A stretch of DNA of 64,000 nucleotides from Accumulibacter sp. (GTDB taxonomy: Bacteria > Pseudomonadota > Gammaproteobacteria > Burkholderiales > Rhodocyclaceae): assembly GCF_036625195.1 (NCBI RefSeq), contig NZ_JAZKUG010000001.1:3410001-3474000 (forward strand), given 5' to 3'. Numbering within the stretch: position 1 is the stretch's first letter; each line of letters begins with the position of its first letter. Below are positions 43,248 through 52,404 of the stretch, one piece after another. A program made the position numbers and the translations under genes. A model generated the notes under the pieces. That model was given only the letters and a program-made list of their open reading frames with translations, was not told the DNA's origin and searched no databases.

Positions 43248-44117
43248 ATGAACGCCATGACCGAACAACTCCAGAGCGGTGCCGGTCCGTCGATCGGTGC
43301 CATCCTGATCGACAGCGGCCGGCTGACGATCGACGCCGCCGAAAGAATCCTGCGCCTGCAGCAGAAAGAGGGCATGCGCTTCGGTGACGCGGCGCTGCAA
43401 CTCGGCCTGCTCGGCGAGGACGACATCCAGCAGGTGCTCTCCCGCCAGTATGATTACACCTACCTCGCAGCCGACGACGACAGCATGAGCAGCGAGGTGG
43501 TGGCGGCCTTCAAGCCGTTCAGCCCGGTCGTCGAGCAACTGCGCCTGCTGCGCAGCCAGTTGCTGCTGCGCTGGTTCGACGTCGACTCCGGCGGCCGCGC
43601 ACTCGCGGTACTCAGTCCGGATGCGGGCGAGGGCCGCAGCTTCGTCGCGGCCAACCTGGCGGTCGTCTTTGCCCAGCTCGGTCAGCGCACGCTCCTCGTC
43701 GATGCCGATCTGCGGCGCCCCTGCCAGCATCGGCTGTTCCGGATCCCCGACAAGCACGGACTGTCGAGCATCCTCGCCGGCCGCGCCGAGCTGGCGGAGT
43801 GCATCGGCAGCGTCACGCGCCTGAAGAATCTCTCGCTCCTGCCCGCCGGCGCGGTGCCGCCCAATCCTCAGGAGCTGTTGAGCCGGCCGCAGTTCGCTGC
43901 CATGCTCAGCGCACTCTGCGGCAGTTACGACGTGGTCATCGTCGATACCCCGCCGGCCGCGAGAACGGCCGATCACCAGCCCATTGCCAGTCGTGCGCGC
44001 GGGGCCATCGTCGTCGCCCGCAAGCATCTCAGCTCGGCCCAGCGCCTGCAGGCCCTCGTCCGTTCGTTGCAGGAGAGCGGCACGGTGGTCGTCGGCTCGG
44101 TCCTCAACCAAGGCTGA
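43248..44117 (+). CDS. epsG: EpsG, chain-length tyrosine-kinase-like ATPase
   Basis: A 289-residue cytoplasmic ATPase of the bacterial tyrosine kinase (BY-kinase) fold. An N-terminal region of about 95 residues (IGAILIDSGRLTIDAAERILRL) resembles the GspE N-terminal domain used for c-di-GMP or partner binding. The kinase part has Walker A SPDAGEGRS (Arg instead of Lys before Ser, as is usual in EpsG), A' TLLVDADLRRP and Walker B VVIVDTPP. There is no tyrosine-rich C-terminal tail, so classic autophosphorylation control may be missing. The ATG at 43248 is near the end of epsF; 43257 is an alternative. Confidence 0.92.
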   Translation: MNAMTEQLQSGAGPSIGAILIDSGRLTIDAAERILRLQQKEGMRFGDAALQLGLLGEDDIQQVLSRQYDYTYLAADDDSMSSEVVAAFKPFSPVVEQLRLLRSQLLLRWFDVDSGGRALAVLSPDAGEGRSFVAANLAVVFAQLGQRTLLVDADLRRPCQHRLFRIPDKHGLSSILAGRAELAECIGSVTRLKNLSLLPAGAVPPNPQELLSRPQFAAMLSALCGSYDVVIVDTPPAARTADHQPIASRARGAIVVARKHLSSAQRLQALVRSLQESGTVVVGSVLNQG

Positions 44118-44231
44118 AGCGAATGTCTCCCGGCGCATTCCAGCTCGACAAGGGCAACTCGCTGGTCCCATTGCCAGCCTGGCTGTACGGCGGCAGGCAA
44201 CGGCCGCCGGCGTACGGGGACTAGGATCGGC

Positions 44232-45149
44232 ATGGCCATGGGCATGGGCACGCGGGCGATCGCGCCGACGACAGCACCGGCGACCGGGCAGTGGCTGAGC
44301 TGGCTGCCGATCGTCGTCGGCCTGCTGGCGCTCTATCTGCCCAGCCTGCTCGACCTGTCGCGGACCACTTGGGCGAGCGACGAGCAGAAACATGGCCCGA
44401 TCGTCCTGTCGATCGCCTGCTGGCTTGCCTGGCGGAAGTGGCCGGGCATGTGGCAGGCAAGCGAAGCCGGCAGCCCCAGCGCGTGGGGTTGGCCCACCCT
44501 GGGCATCGGCCTGCTGCTCTACGTCGTCGGTCGCTCGCAGGAGATCGTGCTCCTGGAGATCGCCTCGATGATCTGGCTGCTGGCTGCGATTCTGCTGCTC
44601 ACCCGCGGCGTGGCGGCGCTCAAGGCCCAGTGGTTCCCGCTGTTCTTCATGTTGTTCATGATCCCGCTGCCCGGTTCGATCGTCGAGACGCTGACCATGC
44701 CGATGAAGGCGGCCGTCTCCTACGTCGCCGAGCACATTCTGTTCTGGGCCGGCTATCCCATCTCGCGCATGGGCGTGATCCTGCAGATCGGCCAGTACAA
44801 GCTGCTCGTGGCCGATGCATGTGCCGGCCTGCACACCCTGTTCACCCTCGAGGCGCTCGGCCTGCTCTACCTCAACATCGTCCGTCGCGACTCGCTGTTG
44901 CGCAATGTGACACTGGCTGTGCTGATCGTGCCGATTTCCTTTTCTGCCAACGTCATCCGCGTGATGGTGCTGACGCTGATCACCTACCACTTCGGCGACG
45001 AGGCGGGGCAGGGCTTCCTGCACGGCTTCGCCGGCATGGTGTTGTTCCTTTCGGCGCTGTTGCTGATCATTGCCGTCGATTCGCTGATTCACTGGGGTGA
45101 GCGCCGAATCGACGGTGCGGCGATGCGCAGGCGGGCGATGACGCCATGA
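44232..45149 (+). CDS. xrtB: Exosortase B (XrtB)
   Basis: A 305-residue membrane protease-like transpeptidase that processes PEP-CTERM proteins. The exosortase triad is visible: Cys197 in VADACAGLHTLFTLEALG, Arg243 in FSANVIRVM and His264 in FLHGFAGM. About eight membrane helices are predicted. The subtype is B because of the company of epsL, epsD and an EpsI of the B type and the lack of the XrtA-linked PrsK/PrsR genes. The ATG follows AGGA. The stop overlaps the epsI ATG (ATGA). Likely substrates in the window are the proteins at 16880 and 63607. Confidence 0.93.
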   Translation: MAMGMGTRAIAPTTAPATGQWLSWLPIVVGLLALYLPSLLDLSRTTWASDEQKHGPIVLSIACWLAWRKWPGMWQASEAGSPSAWGWPTLGIGLLLYVVGRSQEIVLLEIASMIWLLAAILLLTRGVAALKAQWFPLFFMLFMIPLPGSIVETLTMPMKAAVSYVAEHILFWAGYPISRMGVILQIGQYKLLVADACAGLHTLFTLEALGLLYLNIVRRDSLLRNVTLAVLIVPISFSANVIRVMVLTLITYHFGDEAGQGFLHGFAGMVLFLSALLLIIAVDSLIHWGERRIDGAAMRRRAMTP

Positions 45150-45832
45150 AGCCTTGCCTGCGCCATGTCATTCTGCTGTTGCTGATGCTGGCCGCGTCGG
45201 GGCTGGCCATCGCCCTCAAGCCGACGCAGCGAATCGCCGAGCACGGACCGCGGATCGATCTCGCGGCATCGATTCCGCAACGCTTTGGTGACTGGACGAT
45301 CGACCCCATGCTGATTCCGGTAACGGTGAGCCCGGACGTCCAGGAAAGGCTTGACGCCATCTACGACCAGACCCTGGCGCGAACCTACATCAACAGCCAG
45401 GGGCAGCGGGTCATGCTCTCGATTGCTTACGGCGGGGATCAGGGCAGCGACAAGACGCAGGTGCACCGCCCGGAATTCTGCTACGCGGCACAGGGCTTCC
45501 AGCTCTCGAAGAGCGTCGAGAATGAAGTGGCGATGACTGTCGGCATGCTTCCCGTTCGCCGACTCGTTGCCGCACAGGGGAAGAGGAACGAGCCGATCAC
45601 TTACTGGATCACCGTGGGTGACCAGGTCACGCTGCCGGGAATCAGCCGCAAGCTGCTGCAGATCCGTTATGGCATCACGGGCAAGGTGCCGGACGGGATG
45701 CTCGTCCGCGTGTCGTCGATCAGTGACCAGCAGGCCAGCGCCTACGCGCTGCACGATGAGTTCATCAGGGACCTCCTCGCCGCGACCACGGCGGAGGACC
45801 GGATTCGGCTGGCAGGCCGTGCGACCCGCTAG
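45146..45832 (+). CDS. epsI: EpsI, exosortase-B-associated protein
   Basis: A 228-residue exported protein with an N-terminal hydrophobic anchor (about 5-24), then IPQRFGDWTID, MLSIAYGGDQGSDKTQVHRPEFCY and PITYWITVGDQV. These are hallmarks of the EpsI family, which is found fused to or next to exosortases. The HRPEFCY cysteine is conserved. Its job is not settled, but linkage suggests help in exosortase processing or polymer export. It overlaps xrtB by four bases. A 176-bp gap follows with no gene that I could support. Confidence 0.92.
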   Translation: MKPCLRHVILLLLMLAASGLAIALKPTQRIAEHGPRIDLAASIPQRFGDWTIDPMLIPVTVSPDVQERLDAIYDQTLARTYINSQGQRVMLSIAYGGDQGSDKTQVHRPEFCYAAQGFQLSKSVENEVAMTVGMLPVRRLVAAQGKRNEPITYWITVGDQVTLPGISRKLLQIRYGITGKVPDGMLVRVSSISDQQASAYALHDEFIRDLLAATTAEDRIRLAGRATR

Positions 45833-46008
45833 CGTCATCGCCAGGCCATGAAGAGAAAGGCCGTCAGCACGCCAATGGCCCAGCGGTATGCCGTGCCGAG
45901 CGACCGTCACGGGCAGCCACGCCGGGGCGGCACTGGCGCTCAGGGCGTGGACGCAGGCGCCCCACCACCACCAGCAGCAAGCAGCGAAACCATAGTCGAG
46001 AGTGAGCC

Positions 46009-46749
46009 ATGCCACTGCAGTTCATAACCTATCACCGCACGGAAATGTCGGCCTCCGGCAGGGACGTCTATGTGCTGACGCACGACGAATTCAGCCATCA
46101 GGTCGACCTCATCGCCCAGTCCGGGCTATCGGTCCTGCGTTCGCACACTCTGGATTTCACCGACGACAGGTACCGCATCGGCATCACCTTCGACGATGGC
46201 TACAAGAGTGACCTCATCAACGCGGAGTGTCTCGCGAGAAAAGGCCTTACGGGTTGGTTCTTCGTCTCGACGGCGAACATCGGCAGAGCGGGTTACCTCG
46301 ATCAGCATGAGATTCGCGAACTCGAGCGCCTCGGGATGAAGGTGGGCTCGCATTCGCACGATCACGTCAAGCTGGATATCCTGAGCGTCGATGAGTCCCG
46401 TCGGCAGATCTTCGTCAGCAAGGAGATTCTCGAGAACGTCCTCGGGCATCGGGTGGATGCGCTCGCCTTTCCCGGTGGTGGCTATAGCGAGGCCGTGGTG
46501 CGGGCGGCGCGCGATGCCGGCTTTGACTACCTGCTGACGACCGACTGGGGGGTCAACCGTCCGCCCTTCCAGGCATCAAGAATGCTCCGACGCAACAACA
46601 TCCTTTGTGGCACGTCGGACAAGGATTTTCTCCGGCTGATTCGATCCGACTCCCTGTACGCCCGTCAGGCCGTCTTCACCACGAAGCAGGTGGTCAGAGC
46701 GCTGCTTCCGGAAGGAGCCTACCGCGGCTTGCGGCAATGGCTTCGCTGA
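46009..46749 (+). CDS. Polysaccharide deacetylase family protein
   Basis: A 246-residue NodB-fold protein: ITFDDGYKSD contains the catalytic Asp and metal-binding Asp, SHSHDHVKLD contains the two metal-binding His residues, and FPGGGYSE matches a later motif. No signal peptide is seen, so it may act in the cytoplasm on lipid-linked sugars, or be a small inner-membrane associated enzyme. It lies directly after the exosortase genes in the same direction and probably trims N-acetyl groups of the polymer or its precursor. The following gene starts 66 bp downstream. Confidence 0.9.
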   Translation: MPLQFITYHRTEMSASGRDVYVLTHDEFSHQVDLIAQSGLSVLRSHTLDFTDDRYRIGITFDDGYKSDLINAECLARKGLTGWFFVSTANIGRAGYLDQHEIRELERLGMKVGSHSHDHVKLDILSVDESRRQIFVSKEILENVLGHRVDALAFPGGGYSEAVVRAARDAGFDYLLTTDWGVNRPPFQASRMLRRNNILCGTSDKDFLRLIRSDSLYARQAVFTTKQVVRALLPEGAYRGLRQWLR

Positions 46750-46814
46750 TGGCTGCGAGGCTACACGTCATGCAGGGTGGGCGAGAAGGCACTGGAGTTG
46801 AGTTGGGAGTGAGG

Positions 46815-48200
46815 ATGGCAAGCACGACGAAACGCGATCAGACGGAACATGCCCCGACGACACCCGGGCGCCTCGCGGCCGTGCGCAAGCAGATGTTCAT
46901 CGACTTCTGCGCTGCGCTGGAAGCGCACGCGATCCCGTACGTGATCCTCGCCGGACATCGGGACTATCCGGAAAGGATCGCTTCCGATGTCGATTTCATG
47001 GTCTGCGAGCGTGATTTCGCCAGGCTCCCGGCGATTCTCAACACGCCGGAGTGCGTCAGCGGTGCGCAGATCGTCCAGGTTCTCGAGCATGAAATATCGG
47101 CGCGGTATTTCGTCCTCGCGCGCCAGGAGGGTGAGCGGATCGCCTACCTGCACCCCGATTCGGCAGCCAGCTATCGCCTCGACGCCCGTCTGTGGTTGCG
47201 CAGCGAGTCCGTTCTCGCGACGCGGCGGCGCTCGCCGGCCGGCTTCTGGATTCCATCGGCGGCAGTCGAGTTTGAGTACTATCTGTTCAAGCGGGTGGAA
47301 AAGGAGTGCGTCGAAGAGCGTCATTTGGAGCAGCTCCGCGCCCTGTTCGATGAGGATGCCAGCGGCTGCCGCGAGTCGCTGCAGCGCATGTTTCCTGCCG
47401 AACTCGTGCAGGAAATGAGCTGCGCGATCGCGCGCATGGATGTCGCCTGGTTCCGCACGCGGCGCCAGTCGCTGGCGGGATGCTTGCGCGGGAACCTTCC
47501 CAGGGAGTCGTTGCCGGGCCGGATGCGCAGCAGGCTTCAGGAGTCGCGGCGAATCTTCCGCCGCGTGACCAATCCCAGCGGCTTCATCGTCGCCATCCTG
47601 GGGCCCGACGGAAGCGGCAAGACGACGGTGATCGAACACCTCGAGACGGAATTCGCGAGCGCCTTCCGTGGCGTCCGGCGCTTCCACCTGCGTCCCCACT
47701 TCGGCCGCACGTCAGGTGGAACGACGGTCAGGGATCCGCACGCACAGGAGCCTCGCGGCCGACTCGCCAGTTGCCTGAAAATCGGCATGTTCGTCGCCGA
47801 CTACTGGTCGAGTTGGCTGCGCCACGTCATGCCGTCGAAAATCCGCTCGACGCTGATCGTCTTCGACCGCTACTACCACGACCTGCTCGTTGATCAGCGG
47901 CGGTACCGCTTGCCCGCGCGCTTTGCCCTGGCGCGGTGGCTATCGCCTCTGATACCGCAACCGGACCTGTGGCTGGTTCTGGACGCTCCGGCGGAGAATC
48001 TCGTCGCGCGCAAGGGCGAGATATCGCTCGAATCGGCCCGCTGCCTGGGCGCCGACTACGCCACACTGGCCCGGCGCTTGCCGAACGCCGTGATCATCGA
48101 CTCGGGCGTGTCGCTCGACGAGACTCTGCAGGCTGCCGTCCGTGCAGTGCGCGAGCACCTTGGCGTTCGTGCGCAAAGCACCCTGCGGCGGTTGCTGTGA
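46815..48200 (+). CDS. Fusion of nucleotidyltransferase-like domain and thymidylate-kinase-like P-loop domain
   Basis: A 461-residue protein of two unrelated halves. Residues about 20-170 look like a nucleotidyltransferase-fold domain: PYVILAG, then the paired-acid SDVDF (57-61) and RLDARLWLR. Residues about 255-455 form a P-loop kinase: Walker A GPDGSGKTT (263-271), the DRYYHD motif (351-356) typical of thymidylate kinases, and LVLDAPAEN followed by a RKGE segment. I do not recognise a named family for the combination. The ATG at 46815 follows GGGAGTGAGG. Its stop overlaps the start of the flippase gene (TGATG), so it belongs to the polysaccharide operon; phosphorylation or activation of a sugar or lipid carrier is a guess. 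Confidence 0.78.
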   Translation: MASTTKRDQTEHAPTTPGRLAAVRKQMFIDFCAALEAHAIPYVILAGHRDYPERIASDVDFMVCERDFARLPAILNTPECVSGAQIVQVLEHEISARYFVLARQEGERIAYLHPDSAASYRLDARLWLRSESVLATRRRSPAGFWIPSAAVEFEYYLFKRVEKECVEERHLEQLRALFDEDASGCRESLQRMFPAELVQEMSCAIARMDVAWFRTRRQSLAGCLRGNLPRESLPGRMRSRLQESRRIFRRVTNPSGFIVAILGPDGSGKTTVIEHLETEFASAFRGVRRFHLRPHFGRTSGGTTVRDPHAQEPRGRLASCLKIGMFVADYWSSWLRHVMPSKIRSTLIVFDRYYHDLLVDQRRYRLPARFALARWLSPLIPQPDLWLVLDAPAENLVARKGEISLESARCLGADYATLARRLPNAVIIDSGVSLDETLQAAVRAVREHLGVRAQSTLRRLL

Positions 48201-49456
48201 TGCGGCATGCCAGCGACGCACGGCTGCGGCTAAGCCATGTGCACTGGGTTCTTGCTGACCAGGTCCTGGTCAGCGGCTGCAATTTCGTTCTCGCCATCAT
48301 CTATGCGCGCGCCCTCGGCCCGACCACTTTTGGCATCTACGCGCTGCTTACCGTCGCGCAGCAGTACTTCGTCAGCGTCGGCGTATCGCTGGTCGCCAAC
48401 CCACTGGTGACCCGGGCGCCGCATGTCGAGGACAGGCAAGAAAGGGTCCGACTGATCGCGGGCAGCCTCTCGGCCCAGCTCGTGGTCAGCGCTGCCCTGG
48501 CGCTGCTTGTGGTCGGGGGTCTGTCGCTCTATCTGGCAAGCGGCACTGCCGGCATCTCGGGAGTGACCGTGCTTGGTCTGGCAGCCTCGTCGTTCGCGCT
48601 TCCACTGCTCGAGTGGTGCCGCAAGCTCTGCTTTCTCGACCGGGATGGTGTGGCGCTGCTCTCGGTCGACGCGCTGACGTATCTGCCGATCCTGATTGCG
48701 GCCTTTCTGCTGGCACAGTCCGGTTCGCTGACGCTTGACCTCGGTGTGCTGCTCTGGGGGGCAACCAGCATTCTGGTCGCGATTGCTGCAGCAATGCGGC
48801 TGCGGCTCCCTTGCGACATCGCCGCTGCCCGCTCGTTCATGATGCAGAACTGGCGCCTCGCGAGGGATTTCATCGTGCCGTTCCAGGCGCAGTGGCTCGG
48901 TTCGCAGGGCATGGTGTATCTTGCCGTGCCGGTGGTCGGACCTGCCGGGATCGGCGCCTATCGCTCGATCGCCGGACTGCTCGGATTCACCAACGCCATT
49001 GGCGCCACCCTCGACAACATGATGCCGATCCGTTTTGCCGAGGTCTATCGGACTCGGGGCAGCACCGCGTTGCGCGGATACACCGCGCGCTTCTCTGTCG
49101 CGGTGCTCGGCCTGCCGGCTCTGCTGCTTCTGCCGCTGGTCTTCTTCGCCGAGCCGATCGTTCGCCTCTTGCTGGGAGACGCCTACAGCGGCTACTCGGA
49201 AATCCTCTGGGCACAGGCGCTCTACGTGTTCGTCCTCTACGCCAGCAGAGTCGCCAACTACCATGAGCGTGCGCGTTTGCAGACGAAGCGCATTGCCGTT
49301 TCGGCACTGGTCGGAACCGCCGTGTCAACGCTTCTGGTGATCGTGATGGCGCGCGAATTCGGCGCCATCGGGCTGGTCTGGAGTACCGTCCTCGGGGCGC
49401 TCTGCGCGTTGCTCTACCTGGTCTTTGGTATGGTCGACGAAATTCGGCGAGGCTGA
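48200..49456 (+). CDS. Oligosaccharide flippase (MOP/Wzx-like) 1
   Basis: A 418-residue membrane protein with about 12 helices of the MOP superfamily. It begins with a short basic stretch, then VLADQVLVSGCNFVLAIIYARALGPTTFGIYALL, the polysaccharide transporter family pattern. It probably moves lipid-linked repeat units to the periplasmic face. A paralogue at 54663 shares the start ADQVxVSGCNF. Translation is coupled to the upstream gene (TGATG). Wzx-type proteins have strong specificity for their cargo, so the two copies may carry different units. Confidence 0.88.
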   Translation: MRHASDARLRLSHVHWVLADQVLVSGCNFVLAIIYARALGPTTFGIYALLTVAQQYFVSVGVSLVANPLVTRAPHVEDRQERVRLIAGSLSAQLVVSAALALLVVGGLSLYLASGTAGISGVTVLGLAASSFALPLLEWCRKLCFLDRDGVALLSVDALTYLPILIAAFLLAQSGSLTLDLGVLLWGATSILVAIAAAMRLRLPCDIAAARSFMMQNWRLARDFIVPFQAQWLGSQGMVYLAVPVVGPAGIGAYRSIAGLLGFTNAIGATLDNMMPIRFAEVYRTRGSTALRGYTARFSVAVLGLPALLLLPLVFFAEPIVRLLLGDAYSGYSEILWAQALYVFVLYASRVANYHERARLQTKRIAVSALVGTAVSTLLVIVMAREFGAIGLVWSTVLGALCALLYLVFGMVDEIRRG

Positions 49457-49457
49457 A

Positions 49458-50000
49458 ATGAAGAACCTTTCGCGACTGGTCTACTACCTGTTTGCGTGGC
49501 ACTGGCCAACGCAGCCGATGCCCGGCTGGCGCTTCGGCTATTGGTTGCGGCGACAACTCGTGCGACGCATCTTCAGCCACTGTGGCGACGACGTGATCAT
49601 CAAGCGCCGCGCCTACTTCGGCAGCGGAACGCACATCAAGCTTGGTCACCGCTCGCAACTCGGACACGCTTGCCGCATCGATCATGATGTCGAGATTGGT
49701 GACGACGTGATGATGGGGCCAGACGTGGTCGTCATGTCGAACTCGCACGAGATCAGTCGCCTCGATATCCCGATGATCGCCCAAGGCGCTGCAGCGCGCC
49801 GCCCGGTGCGCATTGGCAACGACGTCTGGATCGGCACGCGTGCCATCATACTGCCGGGTGTTCACATCGACGACGGGGCGATCATCGCTGCCGGCAGTGT
49901 CGTCACTCGCAGCGTGCCGCCATACGCGGTGGTCGCCGGAGTGCCGGCGCGGGTCCTCAAGTTTCGCACTCGCCCGCAGGAAAATGAACACCGGTCGTGA
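49458..50000 (+). CDS. Hexapeptide-repeat acyltransferase (left-handed beta-helix)
   Basis: A 180-residue acyltransferase with hexapeptide repeats over about 55-165 (IDHDVEIGDDVMMGPDVVVMS, VRIGNDVWIGTRAIILPGVHI) and the catalytic histidine in SNSHEI. The C-terminal AAGSVVTRSVPPYAVVAGVPAR is typical of the maltose/galactoside O-acetyltransferase group. It likely O- or N-acetylates a sugar of the exopolysaccharide. The ATG follows GAGG. The end may overlap an alternative start of the polymerase gene. Confidence 0.9.
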   Translation: MKNLSRLVYYLFAWHWPTQPMPGWRFGYWLRRQLVRRIFSHCGDDVIIKRRAYFGSGTHIKLGHRSQLGHACRIDHDVEIGDDVMMGPDVVVMSNSHEISRLDIPMIAQGAAARRPVRIGNDVWIGTRAIILPGVHIDDGAIIAAGSVVTRSVPPYAVVAGVPARVLKFRTRPQENEHRS

Positions 50001-50034
50001 CGCATTTGCCAATGAACTGGTGCACGGAGGCCTG

Positions 50035-51411
50035 ATGACCCGCATGTCCTTCCTGGCGACACAACCCGTCGTTGCGGCCTCGAACAAGCCGGCGCTCGAC
50101 TTCACCGATGGGATGGTTGTCGTCGCCATCGCGCTGCAGTTGCTGTGGGCCGTCGATCCCTTCGCCGCCGAGCTCTGGAGACGCTCCTTCACACGCCACT
50201 TGCCGACCGTCCTGGCCATCGCCGCGACACTGCTTTGTGTGGCGGGTCGCGTGCTGTTCCGGCCCGAACTGCGACCAGAACTGGGCTCAGTCGTCCGCAC
50301 CTACCGCTGGTTGCTCCTTTTCGGCGCCTTCGTGATTGGCGGCAGCCTGTACGCCAGGTTCGCCCTCGCCATCGACAGCTCGTTCCTCCTCATGGGGATG
50401 TCAGTGATTCTCGGCGGCCCGGTCAACCTGTGGTTGATCAGGACGTCGCGCACACCGGCAACGCTCGTTCGCAGCGTCACCGTTGCCGTGATCGGTGTTT
50501 CCTTGCTCGGCGTGCTCATGAACACCATCCATTTTGGCCGCATGCTCTACCACGCATTGGAGCATGTGGTTCTGGTTGCGGTAGCGATGCCGCTCATCGC
50601 CGGCCGCAAGCCGCTCGTCCGGCTGAGCGGTGCCTTCCTGTGCATACTCGCAGCCGTGGCGCCAAACAAGATCACCGGATACATCGTCCTGCTGATGGTC
50701 TTTGCCTGGGTGTTCGTAGACGACTTGATGATCCGGACTGCCGGGGACCCGGATCGCATCCGCGGCGGCTTGCAGCGGATCCTGGGTGCTTTCCTCGGCA
50801 TGCTCGGCATCCTCGGAGTGGTGTTCCTCTATCAGGCGACCAAATCCCACCTGCCGGACGGCAACACGGTCTACCGCCTGCACACCTACCAGATGGCGAT
50901 CGACCGCTTTCTCGATTCGTGGTTATGGGGGCGTGCATTCGCCGCATCGGCGGTCGACCATTTCGACCTGTTCGTGGTCAATACGAGTACGCAATCATTG
51001 CCGACGCACTCCGATCCTCTGGACATCCTGGCCAACGGCGGCCTGCTCGGAGCCATTCCTTTCGTTCTCGGGCTGCTGTCGATCCTGCATGCGGCCTGGA
51101 AGATGCTGACAAGGAACTGGGTTTCGGGCGAGCGGGATCAGGGCTTCGCCAGAGCCCAGCTGGCCATGTATTTCCTGATCATGAGCAGCGGCCTGACGGT
51201 CATGGCATTCAATCCCGTACTGAACAGCGCGAGCAGCAGTTACGTCTACTGGATGTGTTCGGCGATGATGTGCGCGCTGCTGTCCCCGGATGGGCAGCCA
51301 GCCGCGTCGTCGGTGGCCACGGGCTCGCCGCTGGCAGACGAAGCGATGCAGCGACCGACATCCGTACCGCGTAGTCGGGCTGCGGTTCGGGACACGGTAC
51401 GGTCTGGATGA
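50035..51411 (+). CDS. Wzy/O-antigen ligase-like membrane protein
   Basis: A 458-residue membrane protein with about 10-11 helices and a large periplasmic loop late in the sequence (about 275-330) containing TYQMAIDRFLDSWLWGRAF and THSDPLDILANGGLLGAIPF. This is the pattern of Wzy polymerases and O-antigen ligases, which join repeat units. The ATG at 50035 sits four bases after GGAGG; an in-frame ATG at 49984 overlapping the previous gene is less likely. The tail of about 40 residues is Ala/Ser/Arg-rich and soluble. Confidence 0.82.
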   Translation: MTRMSFLATQPVVAASNKPALDFTDGMVVVAIALQLLWAVDPFAAELWRRSFTRHLPTVLAIAATLLCVAGRVLFRPELRPELGSVVRTYRWLLLFGAFVIGGSLYARFALAIDSSFLLMGMSVILGGPVNLWLIRTSRTPATLVRSVTVAVIGVSLLGVLMNTIHFGRMLYHALEHVVLVAVAMPLIAGRKPLVRLSGAFLCILAAVAPNKITGYIVLLMVFAWVFVDDLMIRTAGDPDRIRGGLQRILGAFLGMLGILGVVFLYQATKSHLPDGNTVYRLHTYQMAIDRFLDSWLWGRAFAASAVDHFDLFVVNTSTQSLPTHSDPLDILANGGLLGAIPFVLGLLSILHAAWKMLTRNWVSGERDQGFARAQLAMYFLIMSSGLTVMAFNPVLNSASSSYVYWMCSAMMCALLSPDGQPAASSVATGSPLADEAMQRPTSVPRSRAAVRDTVRSG

Positions 51412-51420
51412 GGACATGGC

Positions 51421-52404
51421 ATGAGAACGGAGAAGATCTACATCGACTCGCCACCGGAATTCATGTCTCAGCCGTCTGCAGCGACCTGGCTGCCCGTAGA
51501 GCGCCATCTCGTCAGCTTTCACTCCGGCCCCCCGTTTTCGCTGGCCGCCGACCGTCTCGGTCGCCAGGCACGAGCGACGGGCTGGTTCGATTCCGTCACC
51601 ATCCTGCACCCAACCGCTGACCATCCCGCAATGCACGCGTTCGCGAGCCAGCTGGCGGAATTTGCCGGCAGGCATCCACGCGGTTATGGCTACTGGCGAT
51701 GGAAGCCTCTCCTGGTACAGGCCGTGCTGTCTTCGCTTCCCGAGGGCGCGCATCTCTACTATCTGGATGCCGGCTGTGAACTATCGAGCATCGGTGGCGA
51801 GCGATTCATGGCGCTTGATCGCGAACTGGGCGCGCGTGGTGTTCTATGCTTCGAGATCGATTTTCCCGAGCACGGCTGGTGCAAACGTGAGGCCGCCGAG
51901 GCGATACTGGGGCGCTGGCACGAGTCGGTGATGAGCTCCCGTCAGATCCAGGCCACCTGGTTCGGTCTGCGCAACTCGGCCGCCGTACGGGAGCACATCG
52001 CCGAATGGGCGTCCTGGGCAATCGAAGGCGAGTTGATCACCGACGCGCACGCGCCGGAACGGCAGCATCCGTTGTTCTGCGGGCACCGCCACGACCAGGC
52101 TTTGTGGAGTCTGACCCTGAAAAAGCGGGGAGTCGTACCCATGCCGCAGGAAGACTGCTTCGAACGCTGGCTGTACGTTCCCGACTCATGGGTCCTCCTG
52201 GCACCCGTGCACGGTCTGCGATCGCGCGGCAGCCGCTCGCGGATCGATGTCATTGGCGCGGATTCGAGCAGGGAGTGCTGCCTCGCCAACCTCGCATCGC
52301 CCTCGCTGAAGTTCAGGAGCAGACTGGCCGCGTCGCGTCTGCGGGCGCGGGCCGTCGGCTGGTTGAGCCGCATCCGTTCCCGGATTCATGCCGCATGGCG
52401 TTGA
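51421..52404 (+). CDS. Glycosyltransferase-like protein with YGYWRWKP motif
   Basis: A 327-residue soluble protein. It contains RGYGYWRWKPLLVQAVLSSL and, shortly after, LYYLDAGCEL. The acidic pair after a hydrophobic strand resembles the nucleotide-sugar and metal site of GT-A enzymes, and RGxGYWxWKP-type motifs occur in uncharacterised proteins of capsule loci. Later blocks are CFEIDFPEHGWCKREAAEAILG, QIQATWFGLRNS and GHRHDQALWSLTLKKRG. I cannot assign a CAZy family. The last 55 residues are basic. The polymerase gene lies 10 bp upstream, and its end overlaps the next start. Confidence 0.6.
   Translation: MRTEKIYIDSPPEFMSQPSAATWLPVERHLVSFHSGPPFSLAADRLGRQARATGWFDSVTILHPTADHPAMHAFASQLAEFAGRHPRGYGYWRWKPLLVQAVLSSLPEGAHLYYLDAGCELSSIGGERFMALDRELGARGVLCFEIDFPEHGWCKREAAEAILGRWHESVMSSRQIQATWFGLRNSAAVREHIAEWASWAIEGELITDAHAPERQHPLFCGHRHDQALWSLTLKKRGVVPMPQEDCFERWLYVPDSWVLLAPVHGLRSRGSRSRIDVIGADSSRECCLANLASPSLKFRSRLAASRLRARAVGWLSRIRSRIHAAWR

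Noticed and set aside
42609..45092. Minus-strand frame of more than 800 codons across epsF, epsG and xrtB
   Set aside because: Spans several well-supported plus-strand genes and has no recognisable domain.
45833..46008. Trp-rich minus-strand reading frame between epsI and the deacetylase
   Set aside because: WWWWG and Ala-rich text comes from CCA repeats on the plus strand; no start, no ribosome site and no family resemblance.
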